From Bradyrhizobium sp. SZCCT0231 (lineage in GTDB: Bacteria > Pseudomonadota > Alphaproteobacteria > Rhizobiales > Xanthobacteraceae): a DNA stretch of 64,000 nt. The translations under genes and the position numbers were made by a program. The DNA is taken from the NCBI RefSeq assembly GCF_018130245.1, contig NZ_JAFCKP010000001.1, positions 434,001 to 498,000 of the forward strand, given 5' to 3'. Below the pieces are notes generated by a model. That model worked only from the letters and a program-made list of their open reading frames with translations. It had not been told where the DNA came from and did not search any database. Positions 44,570 through 54,520 of this stretch are shown here, one piece after another (the first letter of the stretch is position 1; each line of letters starts with the position of its first letter).

Positions 44570-45460
44570 ATGCAACAAAAGACCATCGCCACGGATGTCC
44601 TCGACATCGCCTATCGCGAATACGGCGCGCCGGACGGCTGGCCCTGCATCCTCGGCCACGGCTTTCCCTACGACGTGAACGCCTATGCCGAGACCGCGCC
44701 CTTGATCGCACAAGCCGGTGCGCGGGTGCTGGTGCCCTGGCTGCGCGGCTACGGACCGACGCGGTTTCGCTCCCCCGCGACGCGGCGCTCCGGCGAGCAG
44801 GCGGCGCTCGGCGCCGATCTGCTGGCCTTCATGGATGCGCTCGGGATCGCCCACGCAATCGTCGGCGGCTATGATTGGGGCGGGCGTGCGGCCTGCGTGG
44901 TCTCGGCGCTGTATCCGGAGCGCGTGATCGCCCTCGTCTCCGGCAATTCCTACAACATCCAGAACATCGCCCGCGCCATGGAGCCGGCTTCGCCGCCGGA
45001 GGAGGCGGCGCTCTGGTATCAATATCTCTTCCACAACGAGCGCGGCCGCCGTGCGCTGGAGCGCAACCGCCGCGGCTTTGCCCGCCAGCTCTGGGCGATG
45101 TGGTCGCCGAAATGGACATTCGACGACGCAACGTTCGAGACGAGCGCTGCGTCCTTCGACAATCCTGATTTCGTCGATGTCGTGATCCACTCCTACCGCC
45201 ACCGCTATGCGCTGGTGGCGGGCGATCCCGCCTATGCCGCGATCGAGGCAAAGCTCGCCGCGCAGCCGCCGATCCGCGTCCCGACCATCGCGATCGACGG
45301 CGACAGCGACGGCGTCAATCCCGGCACCGCCCACCACGCGCGCAAGTTCGAGGGATTTTTCGAGCGGCGCGTCTTCACCGATGCCGGTCACAACCTGCCG
45401 CAGGAGCGGCCGGCCGAATGGGCGCAGGCCGTGATCGACGTGCGCGCGGCCGGGTCCTGA
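44570..45460 (+). CDS. Alpha/beta hydrolase (epoxide hydrolase/dehalogenase type)
   Basis: A 296-residue alpha/beta hydrolase. The nucleophile is Asp102 in VGGYDWGGRA, the type used by epoxide hydrolases and haloalkane dehalogenases, not the Ser of esterases. The oxyanion HG motif is in LGHGFPY, an Asp in DGDSDGVNP is the probable acid, and the catalytic His is in DAGHNLPQERP. ATG 44570 (MQQKTIATDVLD) was chosen over an upstream ATG within the repeat. The substrate is unknown. Confidence 0.87.
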   Translation: MQQKTIATDVLDIAYREYGAPDGWPCILGHGFPYDVNAYAETAPLIAQAGARVLVPWLRGYGPTRFRSPATRRSGEQAALGADLLAFMDALGIAHAIVGGYDWGGRAACVVSALYPERVIALVSGNSYNIQNIARAMEPASPPEEAALWYQYLFHNERGRRALERNRRGFARQLWAMWSPKWTFDDATFETSAASFDNPDFVDVVIHSYRHRYALVAGDPAYAAIEAKLAAQPPIRVPTIAIDGDSDGVNPGTAHHARKFEGFFERRVFTDAGHNLPQERPAEWAQAVIDVRAAGS

Positions 45461-45538
45461 TTTTCGCGGTCGCAGGAACTTTTCACGCGTCCCGCCGTCC
45501 AATTCCTGAGTTGCGCGTCAAGCTGTCAGGAGGTGACC

Positions 45539-47062
45539 ATGACCGAGGACAAGACGCCGAGCGGGCCCGATCTGACCAAGGGCGTGTCGCTCGCCGATTT
45601 CAAGGACGGCAAGCTGCTCGGCCACGTCGGCGAGGAAGAAGTCCTGCTGGTGCAATCCGGCAGCGAGATTTTTGCGATCGAGCCGGCCTGCAGCCACTAC
45701 CACGGCCCGCTCGCCGAGGGCCTCGTGGTCGGCGACACCATCCGCTGTCCCTGGCATCACGCCTGCTTTTCGCTACGCACCGGCGAGGCCACCCGCCCGC
45801 CGGCATTGAACGCGCTGGCGGTCTGGGAGGTCAGGCGCGATCGGGACAACATCGTCGTTCAGCGCAAGCGCGAGGCGCCGAAGCCGTCGGCAGCACATCG
45901 CAGCGCGCCGACACCGGAGAAATTCGTGATCGTCGGCGGCGGCGCGGCCGGCTTTGCCGCGGCCGACACGCTCAGGCGCGAGGGCTTTGCCGGTGCCATC
46001 ACCATGCTGAGCGATGACGGTGCGATGCCGGTCGATCGGCCGAACCTCTCCAAGGATTATCTCGCCGGCAACGCGCCGGAGGAGTGGCTGCCGTTACGGC
46101 CCGAGGATTACTATCGGGACGCCGGCATCGATCTCAGGCTCAACACGAATGTTTCGGCGCTGGATCCGAAATCTCGTAGCGTCACGCTGGGCAATGGCGA
46201 CAGGCTGCCGTTCGACCGGCTGCTGCTTGCGACCGGGGCCGAGCCGGTGAAGCTCCAGATCCCCGGCACCGACCAGCCGCATGTCCACACTTTGCGATCC
46301 GTCGCCGACAGCCGCGCCATCATCGCGGCGGCAGGCAGCGCAGAACGCGCGCTCGTGATCGGCGCCAGCTTCATCGGCCTCGAGGTCGCGGCTTCCTTGC
46401 GCGCGCGCAAGCTGGAAGTCCATGTGGTTGCGCCGGAAGAGCGGCCGATGCAGAAGGTGCTCGGCGCCGAGATGGGCGACTTCGTTCGGTCACTGCATGA
46501 AGAGAATGGCGTTGTCTTCCACTTGAAGGATACGGTGGAAAAGCTCGATGGCAAGCGCGCGACGCTGAAGAGCGGGGCTGTCATTGAAGCTGATCTCGTC
46601 GTGGTCGGCATCGGCGTCAAGCCGCGCCTTGCGCTCGCTGAGCAGGCGGGCCTTGCCGCCGATCGCGGCGTGAGCGTGAGCGAATATCTGGAAACCAGCG
46701 TCGCCGGCATCTTCGCGGCCGGCGACATCGCGCGCTGGCCCGATCCGCATTCGCGCCATACCATCCGCGTCGAGCATTGGGTGGTGGCGGAGCGCCAGGG
46801 CCAGACCGCGGCGCGCAACATGCTCGGCAGGCGCGAGCGCTTCGACGCCGTGCCGTTCTTCTGGTCCCAGCATTACGACGTGCCGATCAACTATGTCGGC
46901 CACGCCGAGAGCTTCGACGACGTCGCAATCGACGGCAGCATCTCCGGCAAGGATTGCCTGCTGAAGTACCGCAAGGCCGGCCGGGTGCTGGCGGTCGCTT
47001 CAATTTATCGCGATCTCGACAATCTCAAGGCCGAGCTCGAGATGGAGCGCTCGCGCGGCTGA
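45539..47062 (+). CDS. Rieske [2Fe-2S]/FAD-dependent pyridine nucleotide oxidoreductase fusion
   Basis: A 507-residue protein starting at ATG 45539 behind AGGAGGTG. Residues about 10-110 form a Rieske domain with cluster ligands C51, H53, C70 and H73 (CSHYHGP and CPWHHACF). The rest is an FAD/NAD(P)H disulfide-reductase-fold enzyme: GGGAAGFAA for FAD, ASFIGLEVAASL for NAD(P)H and FAAGDIARWPD near the end. This layout is like AIFM3-type proteins and ferredoxin reductases of ring-hydroxylating oxygenases. It would pass electrons from NAD(P)H through FAD to the Rieske centre; the final acceptor is unknown, as no oxygenase gene is adjacent. Confidence 0.93.
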   Translation: MTEDKTPSGPDLTKGVSLADFKDGKLLGHVGEEEVLLVQSGSEIFAIEPACSHYHGPLAEGLVVGDTIRCPWHHACFSLRTGEATRPPALNALAVWEVRRDRDNIVVQRKREAPKPSAAHRSAPTPEKFVIVGGGAAGFAAADTLRREGFAGAITMLSDDGAMPVDRPNLSKDYLAGNAPEEWLPLRPEDYYRDAGIDLRLNTNVSALDPKSRSVTLGNGDRLPFDRLLLATGAEPVKLQIPGTDQPHVHTLRSVADSRAIIAAAGSAERALVIGASFIGLEVAASLRARKLEVHVVAPEERPMQKVLGAEMGDFVRSLHEENGVVFHLKDTVEKLDGKRATLKSGAVIEADLVVVGIGVKPRLALAEQAGLAADRGVSVSEYLETSVAGIFAAGDIARWPDPHSRHTIRVEHWVVAERQGQTAARNMLGRRERFDAVPFFWSQHYDVPINYVGHAESFDDVAIDGSISGKDCLLKYRKAGRVLAVASIYRDLDNLKAELEMERSRG

Positions 47063-47190
47063 TCCACCGCATTCGACCTTGATTTGCGTCAATGTTGCTG
47101 CCGGTACGGGTGCTCTGCTGGCTGTCGTCCCGCTACGGTGCGTGCTATTCTGGCGCGTGTCCCCGGGCTTCGCAAGCAGGAGTGGCCGCC

Positions 47191-47766
47191 ATGACCAGTG
47201 CTTCGGACACGTCTCGTCAATCCAGCCTCGGCTCCGGCATCGCGGCGCTGCATGCCAAATGGGGCTGGATCGTCGCGCTCGGCGTCGTCTATCTCATCGC
47301 AGGCTTTGTTGCGCTTGGCAGCATGGTGATGGCGACGGTGGCGAGCGTGATCGTGGTCGGCGCGATGATGATCGTCGCGGGCGTGACCGAGATCATCGGT
47401 GCATTCCAGCTCAAGAGCTGGGGCAAGTTTCTGATCTGGGCCTTGCTTGGTGTGCTCTACGTCATAGCCGGCTTCCTCACCTTCGCGAATCCGCTGTTTG
47501 CCGCGGTTCTGCTGACGCTGTTCCTCGGCGCCTCGCTGCTGGCCTCCGGCGCCGTCAGGTTGTTTCTCGCCTTCAGCATGAAGCGCGAGAGCCCGTGGGT
47601 CTGGGTGGCGCTGTCGGCCGTCATCACGCTGCTGCTCGGCCTCTTGATCCTGGCGCGCTGGCCGGTGAACAGCGTCTACATCCTCGGCCTGTTCCTCGGC
47701 ATCGACCTGATCATGGCCGGCGCAGGCTGGATCAGCCTCGGCTTCAGCCTGAAGCGGCGCGGCTAA
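47191..47766 (+). CDS. HdeD family membrane protein
   Basis: A 191-residue protein with six hydrophobic segments in three hairpin pairs (for example WIVALGVVYLIAGFVALGSM and FLIWALLGVLYVIAGFLTF), the repeated architecture of the HdeD/DUF308 family linked to acid resistance in E. coli. ATG 47191 follows CAGGAG. It is preceded by about 130 bp of non-coding DNA and followed by a dispersed repeat. Its exact role in this organism is not known. Confidence 0.9.
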   Translation: MTSASDTSRQSSLGSGIAALHAKWGWIVALGVVYLIAGFVALGSMVMATVASVIVVGAMMIVAGVTEIIGAFQLKSWGKFLIWALLGVLYVIAGFLTFANPLFAAVLLTLFLGASLLASGAVRLFLAFSMKRESPWVWVALSAVITLLLGLLILARWPVNSVYILGLFLGIDLIMAGAGWISLGFSLKRRG

Positions 47767-47812
47767 AGCATGATCCGGAAAAGTGCGAAGCGGTTTTCCG
47801 AAAAGATCATGC
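47767..47812. repeat. Short palindromic repeat, family E (GCATGATC type)
   Basis: GCATGATC (47768-47775) pairs with GATCATGC (47805-47812) around the inner pair CGGAAAA/TTTTCCG. This is a very common rhizobial intergenic element. It lies directly after the HdeD stop. Confidence 0.85.
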
Positions 47813-47996
47813 GCAAGACAACAACTTAAAGCGTGATGACGATTCATCCAAATCTCATCGCGCTTCAGGCGCGCAGCAGGCCATCAGCATCTCGACGCAA
47901 GACCATCTCGTTGAACTCCGCTGATCTGGCGCGCTGACAAAAGCAGCGCGCCGCGCGGCCGCCTCGCCGCGCGGCGATCATCATCGGGGAGACACC

Positions 47997-49208
47997 ATGA
48001 GAGCCGCTTTGGCCCTGGCCGCAGCTTTGGCTGCCGCCTGCCTGTCCACGCCTGCACCTGCGCAAAAATCCTACGGTCCCGGCGTCAGCGACACCGAGAT
48101 CAAGATCGGCAACACCATGCCCTATAGCGGCCCGGCCTCGCCGCTCAGCATCACCGGCCGGGTGATCTCCGCTTATTTCGACGAGGTCAACGAGAAAGGC
48201 GGCGTCAATGGCCGCAAGCTCAATCTGATCTCGCTGGATGATGCCTTCTCGCCGCCCAAGACCATGGAAGCCGCGCGTCGGCTGGTTGAGGGCGACGGCG
48301 TCGCCTTCATCTTCGCCACCATGGGCACCGCGCCGAGCTCGGCGATCGCAAAATATCTCAACAGCAACAAGGTGCCGCAGCTCTTCCTGATCAGCTCGGC
48401 CTCGAAGTGGAACGATCCTGCCAACATGCCCTGGTCGATCGCGCTGCCCTGGGCGCCGAACTACACCAGCGAGGCCGCGATCGACGTCGCCTATGCCCGC
48501 GCCAAGAACCCGAATGCGCGCTTTGCGGTGCTCTATCAGAACGACGACGCCGGCAAGGAATATCTGCGCGGCGTCAGGGAGGCGCTCGGCGCCGACGCCG
48601 ACAAGGCGATCGCGATGGCCTCGAGCTTCGAGGTTGCCGATCCCACCGTCGATTCCCAGGTGCTGACGCTCGCGAGCACCAAGGCCGACGTCTTCCTGAT
48701 CTATTCGGTGACGCCGCGCGCCTGCGCGCAGGCGATCCGAAAAGCCCACGAGGTCGGCTGGCAGCCGACGCGCTTCCTCGCCAGCGGTTGTGCCAACAAG
48801 GCGACCGTGATGGCGCCGGCCGGCCTCGAGGCCGGCAAGGGCGTGCTGTCGCTCGGCGCGCTGAAACCGTTCGTCGAGGCGCCGAATGACGACCCGGCGA
48901 TGACGGCCTATATCGACTTCATGAAGAAGCGCCTGCCCAATGCCGACATCAACAACGTCGCCGGGCTCTACGGCTACACCGTCGCCGAGGCGCTGGTGGT
49001 GCTGCTCAGGCAATGCAAGGACAATCTGACGCGCGAGAACATCATGGCGCAGGCGGCGAACCTGAAGAATGTGCCGCTGTCGCTCTTGATGCCGGGCATC
49101 ACCCTCAACACCACGCCGCAGGATTTCCGCCCGATCAAGGACGGCTACATGCTGCAGTTCGACGGCAACGACTGGGTCGTGGCGAGCGAATTGCTGCGCG
49201 GGACGTGA
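47997..49208 (+). CDS. ABC transporter substrate-binding protein, branched-chain amino acid (LivK) type
   Basis: A 403-residue periplasmic receptor. The signal peptide is MRAALALAAALAAACLSTPAPA. The mature part has the type I periplasmic fold with GVSDTEIKIGNTMPYSGPAS and VLYQNDDAGKEYLRGV, as in Leu/Ile/Val-type receptors. In Bradyrhizobium such proteins are very numerous and bind amino acids, aromatic acids or other carboxylates; the ligand here is unknown. No permease or ATPase gene accompanies it, so it is an orphan receptor. The GGGGAGA site 7 bp before ATG 47997 is good. Confidence 0.92.
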   Translation: MRAALALAAALAAACLSTPAPAQKSYGPGVSDTEIKIGNTMPYSGPASPLSITGRVISAYFDEVNEKGGVNGRKLNLISLDDAFSPPKTMEAARRLVEGDGVAFIFATMGTAPSSAIAKYLNSNKVPQLFLISSASKWNDPANMPWSIALPWAPNYTSEAAIDVAYARAKNPNARFAVLYQNDDAGKEYLRGVREALGADADKAIAMASSFEVADPTVDSQVLTLASTKADVFLIYSVTPRACAQAIRKAHEVGWQPTRFLASGCANKATVMAPAGLEAGKGVLSLGALKPFVEAPNDDPAMTAYIDFMKKRLPNADINNVAGLYGYTVAEALVVLLRQCKDNLTRENIMAQAANLKNVPLSLLMPGITLNTTPQDFRPIKDGYMLQFDGNDWVVASELLRGT

Positions 49209-49236
49209 GGCGGCGCTCTCACCGCGAACCCGGAAT

Positions 49237-49331
49237 CGTAGGGTGGGCAAAGGCGCACTTGCGCCGTGCCCACCATCTATCAATGATTATCGAGAGAAAG
49301 CGTGGGCACGCTTCGCTTTGCCCACCCTACG
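49237..49331. repeat. Palindromic repeat, family C (copy 2)
   Basis: Outer arms identical to those of 27180-27270 (CGTAGGGTGGGCAAAGG ... TTTGCCCACCCTACG); the loop differs. It ends 36 bp before the acyl-CoA dehydrogenase start. Confidence 0.88.
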
Positions 49332-49367
49332 AGACCGACGCGAAGGTCGGCGAGCGGGAGGATTACA

Positions 49368-50600
49368 ATGCACTTTCACCACTCCGCCCGTTCGCTGGAG
49401 CTGCAGGAGCGCGTGCGCCAGTTCATGCGGGCGCATGTCGAGCCGGTCGAGGAGCTCTATTACGAGCAGGTCAAGCCGGAGGCCGCGCGCTACCGGACGC
49501 CGCCCGTGCTGCAGGATCTGAAGCGCCTCGCGCGCGAGCAGGGGCTCTGGAATTTGTTTCTCTCCGGCGATCACGGTCAAGACCTTGACAACACTGGCCT
49601 CACCAATCTCGAATACGCGCCGGTGAAGGAGATCATGGGCCGCATCCTCTGGGCGCCCGAAGTCTTCAACTGCTCGGCCCCCGACGTCGGCAACATGGAG
49701 GTGCTTAGCCATTACGGCACCAAGGCGCAGCAGGAGCGCTGGCTGACGCCGCTGCTGGAAGGGCGCATCCGCTCCGGCTTCTCGATGACGGAGCCGCAGG
49801 TCGCATCCAGCGATGCCACCAACATCCAGTGCGATATCCGGCGCGACGGCGGCGACTACGTCATCAACGGCCGCAAATGGTTCACCTCGGGCGCGATGAA
49901 CGAGGATTGCGAGATCCTGATCGTGATGGGCAAGACCGCGCCCGACGATCCCGACCGCCACCGCCAGCAATCCATGATCCTGGTGCCCAGGAATACGCCC
50001 GGCGTGCGCATCGTCCGCGACATGCTCACTTACGGCTATGACGACGCCCCGGTCGGCCACCCCGAGATTGTCTACGAGAACGTCCGCGTCCCCGCCGAGA
50101 ACATCCTGCTCGGCGAGGGCCGCGGCTTCGAGATCGCGCAAGGCCGGTTAGGGCCCGGCCGCATCCACCACTGCATGCGGCTGATCGGCTGCGCCCAGCG
50201 CGCACTGGAACTGATGTGCCAGCGCGCGGTCTCGCGCGTCGCCTTCGGCAAGCCGCTGGCCGAGCAGGGCTCGGTGCGCGAGGACATTGCGAACTCCTTC
50301 TGCGAGATCGCGCAGTCCCGGCTGTTGACGTTGCAAGCTGCCGACAAGATGGACCGCGAGGGCAACAAGGCCGCGCGCGACCTGATCGCCGCCGCCAAGA
50401 TCGTGGTGCCCAGCATGGCCGCCCGTGTCATCGACCGCGCCATCCAGATCCACGGCGCCGCCGGCGTCTCGCAGGACACGTTCCTCGCGCGCGCCTATGT
50501 CTACGCCCGCTTCATCCGCATCGGCGACGGGCCGGACCAGGTGCACCTGGCTGCCTTGGGGAAGGAACTGATCCGGCGCGGCGGGGTGATGGCGGGGTAG
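49368..50600 (+). CDS. Acyl-CoA dehydrogenase family protein
   Basis: A 410-residue flavoprotein starting at ATG 49368 ([16 protein letters not shown]) after GGGAGG. Recognisable features are [16 protein letters not shown] (FAD and substrate region), the [12 protein letters not shown] motif, and the C-terminal [21 protein letters not shown] helix region. It resembles the long-chain/ACAD10-11-like group. It catalyses alpha,beta-dehydrogenation of an acyl-CoA, with electrons going to electron-transfer flavoprotein. Positions 50350-50441 recur, 87 of 92 bases identical, at 51903-51994. Confidence 0.93.
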   Translation: MHFHHSARSLELQERVRQFMRAHVEPVEELYYEQVKPEAARYRTPPVLQDLKRLAREQGLWNLFLSGDHGQDLDNTGLTNLEYAPVKEIMGRILWAPEVFNCSAPDVGNMEVLSHYGTKAQQERWLTPLLEGRIRSGFSMTEPQVASSDATNIQCDIRRDGGDYVINGRKWFTSGAMNEDCEILIVMGKTAPDDPDRHRQQSMILVPRNTPGVRIVRDMLTYGYDDAPVGHPEIVYENVRVPAENILLGEGRGFEIAQGRLGPGRIHHCMRLIGCAQRALELMCQRAVSRVAFGKPLAEQGSVREDIANSFCEIAQSRLLTLQAADKMDREGNKAARDLIAAAKIVVPSMAARVIDRAIQIHGAAGVSQDTFLARAYVYARFIRIGDGPDQVHLAALGKELIRRGGVMAG

Positions 50601-50797
50601 ACGCGTCATCCCGCGCCGGATGCGCGCATAGAGGAACGCATCGGACCCGGGCAGGAGTTGCGCACTTCGCTTGTGACCCATCTCGGACATAGGACACAGC
50701 TTTGGACATCCGATTAATTGCCCATTCTCACTAGCTGTCTCGCCGCAAAGTGCTAGGCTTCGGACATGGACCGGCGTTTCCTCCTCCGCGGTGCTCA

Positions 50798-51787
50798 ATG
50801 AGACGACGCGAGTTCATGGAGCTGATCGGCGGCGCGGCGGCGACGTGGCCGCTCGGCGCGCGTGCGCAGCAACCGGCAAGGAGGCGCTACAGGGTAGGCT
50901 ATCTCGCGAGCGCGTCGCGGGAGCAAACACTTCGTAATGTTAGAGCCTTCGAAGCGGGCCTGCGGAGCCATGGCTACCGCGCTGGCGAGAATGTCGTCAT
51001 CGAGTATCGTTTTGCCGACGGAGACATGGGGCGGCTGGCGGCGCTTGCCACAGAGGTGGTCGGGCTCGGCGTGGACGTCATCGTGTCCGGGACCAATGCG
51101 ACCACGGTTGCGGCCATGAAGGCGACCCGGACGATTCCGATCGTGATGGCCAACAGTGCTGAGCCGGTCGGCGCCGGACTTGTCGCCAGTCTGGCGCGCC
51201 CGGGTGGCAATGTCACCGGGTTCAGCTCGGAGCCCGGCGATGAGATCAACGGCAAGCGGCTCGAATTTCTGAAGGACACTCTGCCTCACCTCTCGCGTGT
51301 GGGCGTTCTGTGGAATCCGGACTTTGCGCCCAATCGGGACCGGCTGGCATCGCTGCGGGAAGCTGTCCAAGCGCTGGCATTGACGCTTGTCGCGGTCGAG
51401 GCGCGCGGCCCGGACATGCTTGAACAAGCGTTCGCGACGATGGTGAGGGAACGCGCGCAGGTGCTCGTGGTGCTGAGCGATGGAGTGCTGTTCAACCACC
51501 GCGGCCTGATTGGCGACATGGCCGTCAGAAGTCGGCTGCCTGCAATCTCTGCGGTGAGAGAATACGCGGAAGCGGGCTTCCTCTTGAGCTACGGGACTGA
51601 CTTGCCAGACCAGTTTCGCCGGTCTGCGACCCTTGTCGACAAGATTCTCAAGGGTACGAGACCTGGTGACCTGCCGGTCGAACGGCCGACCAAGTACGAA
51701 CTTGTCATAAACCTCCAGACCGCCAAAGCACTCGACATCAACATGCCACCGACCCTGTTGACGCGGGCCGATGTAGTGATCGAGTAG
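50798..51787 (+). CDS. ABC transporter substrate-binding protein (ABC_sub_bind family)
   Basis: A 329-residue receptor of the ABC_sub_bind (TrpX-like) family, very common in Bradyrhizobium. The N-terminus MRRREFMELIGGAAATWPLG is the usual Arg-rich leader, and the mature fold starts at RYRVGYLASASREQ. Further features are VIVSGTNATTVAAMKAT and the late LPVERPTKYELVINLQTAKAL. No transporter membrane or ATPase gene is near. Codon use is less GC-biased than that of its neighbours, and a 92-bp duplicate of the upstream acyl-CoA dehydrogenase gene follows within 120 bp of the stop, so the gene may have been inserted. Confidence 0.9.
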   Translation: MRRREFMELIGGAAATWPLGARAQQPARRRYRVGYLASASREQTLRNVRAFEAGLRSHGYRAGENVVIEYRFADGDMGRLAALATEVVGLGVDVIVSGTNATTVAAMKATRTIPIVMANSAEPVGAGLVASLARPGGNVTGFSSEPGDEINGKRLEFLKDTLPHLSRVGVLWNPDFAPNRDRLASLREAVQALALTLVAVEARGPDMLEQAFATMVRERAQVLVVLSDGVLFNHRGLIGDMAVRSRLPAISAVREYAEAGFLLSYGTDLPDQFRRSATLVDKILKGTRPGDLPVERPTKYELVINLQTAKALDINMPPTLLTRADVVIE

Positions 51788-51902
51788 GCACTCTGACTGG
51801 CTTATTGGCCCTTCGCGCCTGTTGGCGCGGTGCTGCAACATGCCCGTGGCCGCGGGTGAGCCGGATTGTCGCAATCAGGTATAGACCGGTACCATTGACC
51901 CC

Positions 51903-51994
51903 TGGACTGCGAAGGCAACAAAGCCGCGCGCGACCTGATCGCCGCGGCCAGGATCGTGGTGCCCAGCATGGCCGCCCGTGTCATCGACCGCGCC
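51903..51994 (+). pseudogene. 92-bp duplicated fragment of acyl-CoA dehydrogenase gene
   Basis: This stretch aligns without gaps to 50350-50441, inside the acyl-CoA dehydrogenase gene, with 5 mismatches in 92 bases. The frame is open ([20 protein letters not shown]) but has no start or flanking coding sequence. It is a relic of a duplication or of an insertion into a second dehydrogenase gene. Confidence 0.9.
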
Positions 51995-52026
51995 GCGCCA
52001 CGTGATCCGGTGATAGGCAGCTTCAC

Positions 52027-52353
52027 CTACCTGCAAGGGCGGCGCCTGCCGTCCAGACCGACATAGGTGCTCGTTGCCGGATCGAAGGACCGATACCGCT
52101 GTGCGCAAGACCGTGAGGCGCCGTCCGCACGGGCCAGGGTATTCTCCACCCCTTGCGCCGGCGCTGCGCCGTCCGGCAGCTCGAGGCCCAACCGGCCTGC
52201 CGGCGTCAGCGTGCCATCGAGGTTACGGTTGGGATTCTCGGCCTCGTATGTATCCGGATGGCTGCTTGCAAAGCCGGACTGGGCATAGGCGGTGCTCGCG
52301 GTCAGGACCGACAACAAGGCCACGGCGGCGAGAATTTTGAGTGCGGTCATCAT
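52027..52353 (-). CDS. BA14K family small secreted protein
   Basis: A 108-residue protein starting at ATG 52353 (or the next ATG at 52350) after GGAGATC. It has a signal peptide (LKILAAVALLSVLTASTAYA). The C-terminal CAQRYRSFDPATSTYVGLDG followed by RRRPC is the signature of the BA14K/lectin-like family first described in Brucella, found in many Rhizobiales. The middle is low-complexity. The role is unknown; the Brucella protein is immunoreactive. It lies alone between the duplicated fragment and the chemoreceptor gene. Confidence 0.9.
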   Translation of the reverse strand: MMTALKILAAVALLSVLTASTAYAQSGFASSHPDTYEAENPNRNLDGTLTPAGRLGLELPDGAAPAQGVENTLARADGASRSCAQRYRSFDPATSTYVGLDGRRRPCR

Positions 52354-52556
52354 CGATCTCCATCATCGGCCGGCGCAGCGTGCTGCCGGTGCGCTCAGAT
52401 GTGGATCGACATGGTACGCAGACAAGCGCGCGTTCACGTCCTGACGCGACAGTGCCGTTCAATTGCGGAAAGCTTCGTTTGTTTGTGGAACGCGGAAGCG
52501 CGATGCGCGCCGGCGGGCGCGACGTCGCCGGCGCTTCGCGGGCAGAGCCGGCGCTG

Positions 52557-54296
52557 TCACCCCGCCCTGGCGATGCGGCCGTCCGTCGCCCCCGCGCGCA
52601 GGTTCTGGAAGAACTTCTCCACCTCCCGCGACAGCGTCTGCGCCGTCCCGGTCAGGCTGCTCGCCGCTGTCAGCACCGAAGCTGCCGCCGTATCGGTCTC
52701 GCCGATGGCATCGCGCAGCGAGGTGATGTTCGCCACCAGCGTCTCGTTGCCTTGTGCTGCGCTTTGCGCGTTGGAGGAGATCTCGCGCGTGGCCTGGTCC
52801 TGTTGACCGATGGCGCCGGCAATTGCGGAAGTGACCTCGTTGATCTCGCGCACCGCGCCGCCGATCTCGCGGACGGCGTCGACCGCGTTGCGCGTTGAGG
52901 CCTGGATCATCGCGACGTTCTCGCTGATTTCGGCCGTGGCCTTGGCGGTCTGTCCTGCCAGCGCCTTCACCTCATGCGCGACGACGGCAAAGCCGCGGCC
53001 GGCATCGCCGGCGCGCGCGGCTTCGATGGTGGCGTTCAGCGCGAGCAGATTGGTCTGCTCGGCGATCGCCTGGATCAAATTGAGCACGCCGTCGATGCGC
53101 TGCGTGGCCGCGGCGAGGCTCTCGATCTCGGAGATCGACTTCTCGGTGCGCTGGCCGGTCTGCTCGACCGCGCCGGCGCTCTGCCGCACCTGGCGGCCGA
53201 TCTCCTCGACGGAGGCCGACAGCTCCTCGGCCGCGCCTGCTACCGCCGTGACGTTGTGCGAGGCCTGCTCGGTGGCGTTTGCCGCCGTGCCGGCGCGGCT
53301 GCTCGCATCCGCAGTGACCCGCGTGATGGTCTGCGCGGTCTCGCGCATCACCTGCGCGTTGCCGCTGAGGCCGCGCATGATGGCGCCGATCGCCTCGCGA
53401 AATTCCTCGACGGATCGTTCGATGTGGCGGGCGCGCTCCTCGCGCGCGGCGGCGTCTTGCGACACTTGCGAGGCGAGGTTGCGGTTGCGGCCCATGGCTG
53501 CCTGGAAGACCTGGATCGCACGGGCCAGCGCGCCGATCTCGTCGGCGCGGTCGGAGTGCGGCACCACGACATTGTCGGCGCCGTCGGCGACCTGCTTGAT
53601 GGTCGCGGTGATCGCGGCGAGCGGCCGGGCGATCGAACGGGCGATGATGACGATGCCGATGACGACCAGGGCCAGCGCCACGCCGCCGAGGCAGGTCAGG
53701 ACGAAGGACAGCGTGCGGTTGGTCTCGGTCCGCTGCGCGATCTGCCTGGCGCGCTCGGCATAGACCTTGGACAGCGCCTCGAGGTCCTTGTTCAGCGCCG
53801 AGCGCACGCTGCGATTGGCGTCGTTGTCGCCCCATTCGCGGCCCGCGGCTGCATTGATCTCGACGCCGCGGCGCACCAGCTCCTTGCGGAACTCGACGAA
53901 CTGCTCGATGCGCTTCTTGAAGGTCGCGAACTGCTCGGCATCGTCGGCTTTGACGATGGCCTCCCAACGCTTCACGACGTCGAGGATCTGGGCGTTGAAC
54001 TTGAGCAGGCCATCGCCGTATTTCTTCACCACGGCCGGCTCGGTCGACATGTAGACGCCGCGCGATTCCATCACGACCGCATAGACCAGCGAGTTGACCC
54101 GCTCGACGTTCAGCGCGGCGGCATTCGCCGTCTCGATCGCGCTGGTCAGGTCGGCGCTGCGGCGGCTGTTGTAGTCGGACAGCATCGCGATCGCCGCCGT
54201 CAGCAGCGCAAACAGTGCGAAGATCGCGTAGAGCTTGGTGGCGAGCGTGAAACGGCCTGCCGGCTTGGCGGCATTCCCAGATCGGTCGGATGTCAT
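52557..54296 (-). CDS. Methyl-accepting chemotaxis protein with periplasmic sensor
   Basis: A 579-residue transmembrane chemoreceptor. TM1 is near residues 22-42, a helical periplasmic ligand domain spans about 45-190, and TM2 is near 192-215. A HAMP domain ([18 protein letters not shown]) follows, and then the signalling coiled coil with the tip [20 protein letters not shown] and the conserved ...[19 protein letters not shown]. The ligand domain is of the four-helix type with a segment [16 protein letters not shown]; its ligand is unknown. ATG 54296 is the start. The gene is divergent from eutB. Confidence 0.93.
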   Translation of the reverse strand: MTSDRSGNAAKPAGRFTLATKLYAIFALFALLTAAIAMLSDYNSRRSADLTSAIETANAAALNVERVNSLVYAVVMESRGVYMSTEPAVVKKYGDGLLKFNAQILDVVKRWEAIVKADDAEQFATFKKRIEQFVEFRKELVRRGVEINAAAGREWGDNDANRSVRSALNKDLEALSKVYAERARQIAQRTETNRTLSFVLTCLGGVALALVVIGIVIIARSIARPLAAITATIKQVADGADNVVVPHSDRADEIGALARAIQVFQAAMGRNRNLASQVSQDAAAREERARHIERSVEEFREAIGAIMRGLSGNAQVMRETAQTITRVTADASSRAGTAANATEQASHNVTAVAGAAEELSASVEEIGRQVRQSAGAVEQTGQRTEKSISEIESLAAATQRIDGVLNLIQAIAEQTNLLALNATIEAARAGDAGRGFAVVAHEVKALAGQTAKATAEISENVAMIQASTRNAVDAVREIGGAVREINEVTSAIAGAIGQQDQATREISSNAQSAAQGNETLVANITSLRDAIGETDTAAASVLTAASSLTGTAQTLSREVEKFFQNLRAGATDGRIARAG

Positions 54297-54520
54297 GGTG
54301 TTCAGGGGCCCGGAATGGCCGGAAGCGGCCGGTGAGCGGGGTTGTGTAGAATTTGATGCAAAACTTTGCAGGAGGAAGGTGGATGTGGCGTTAACGCGCC
54401 CGTTGGCTCCCTCCGTCCTTGGTCGAACGAAAAGTAAGATATTTCAGCGTCTTGATCCGAGGGTATAGTTTCAGGATAGTCTTGCAGTCGGCCGTTGGCC
54501 GACGCACCCCGGAGACACCC

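Noticed and set aside
54297-54520. Cobalamin riboswitch upstream of eutB
   Set aside because: The leader is only about 220 bp and I could not find a B12-box-like sequence or supporting stems.
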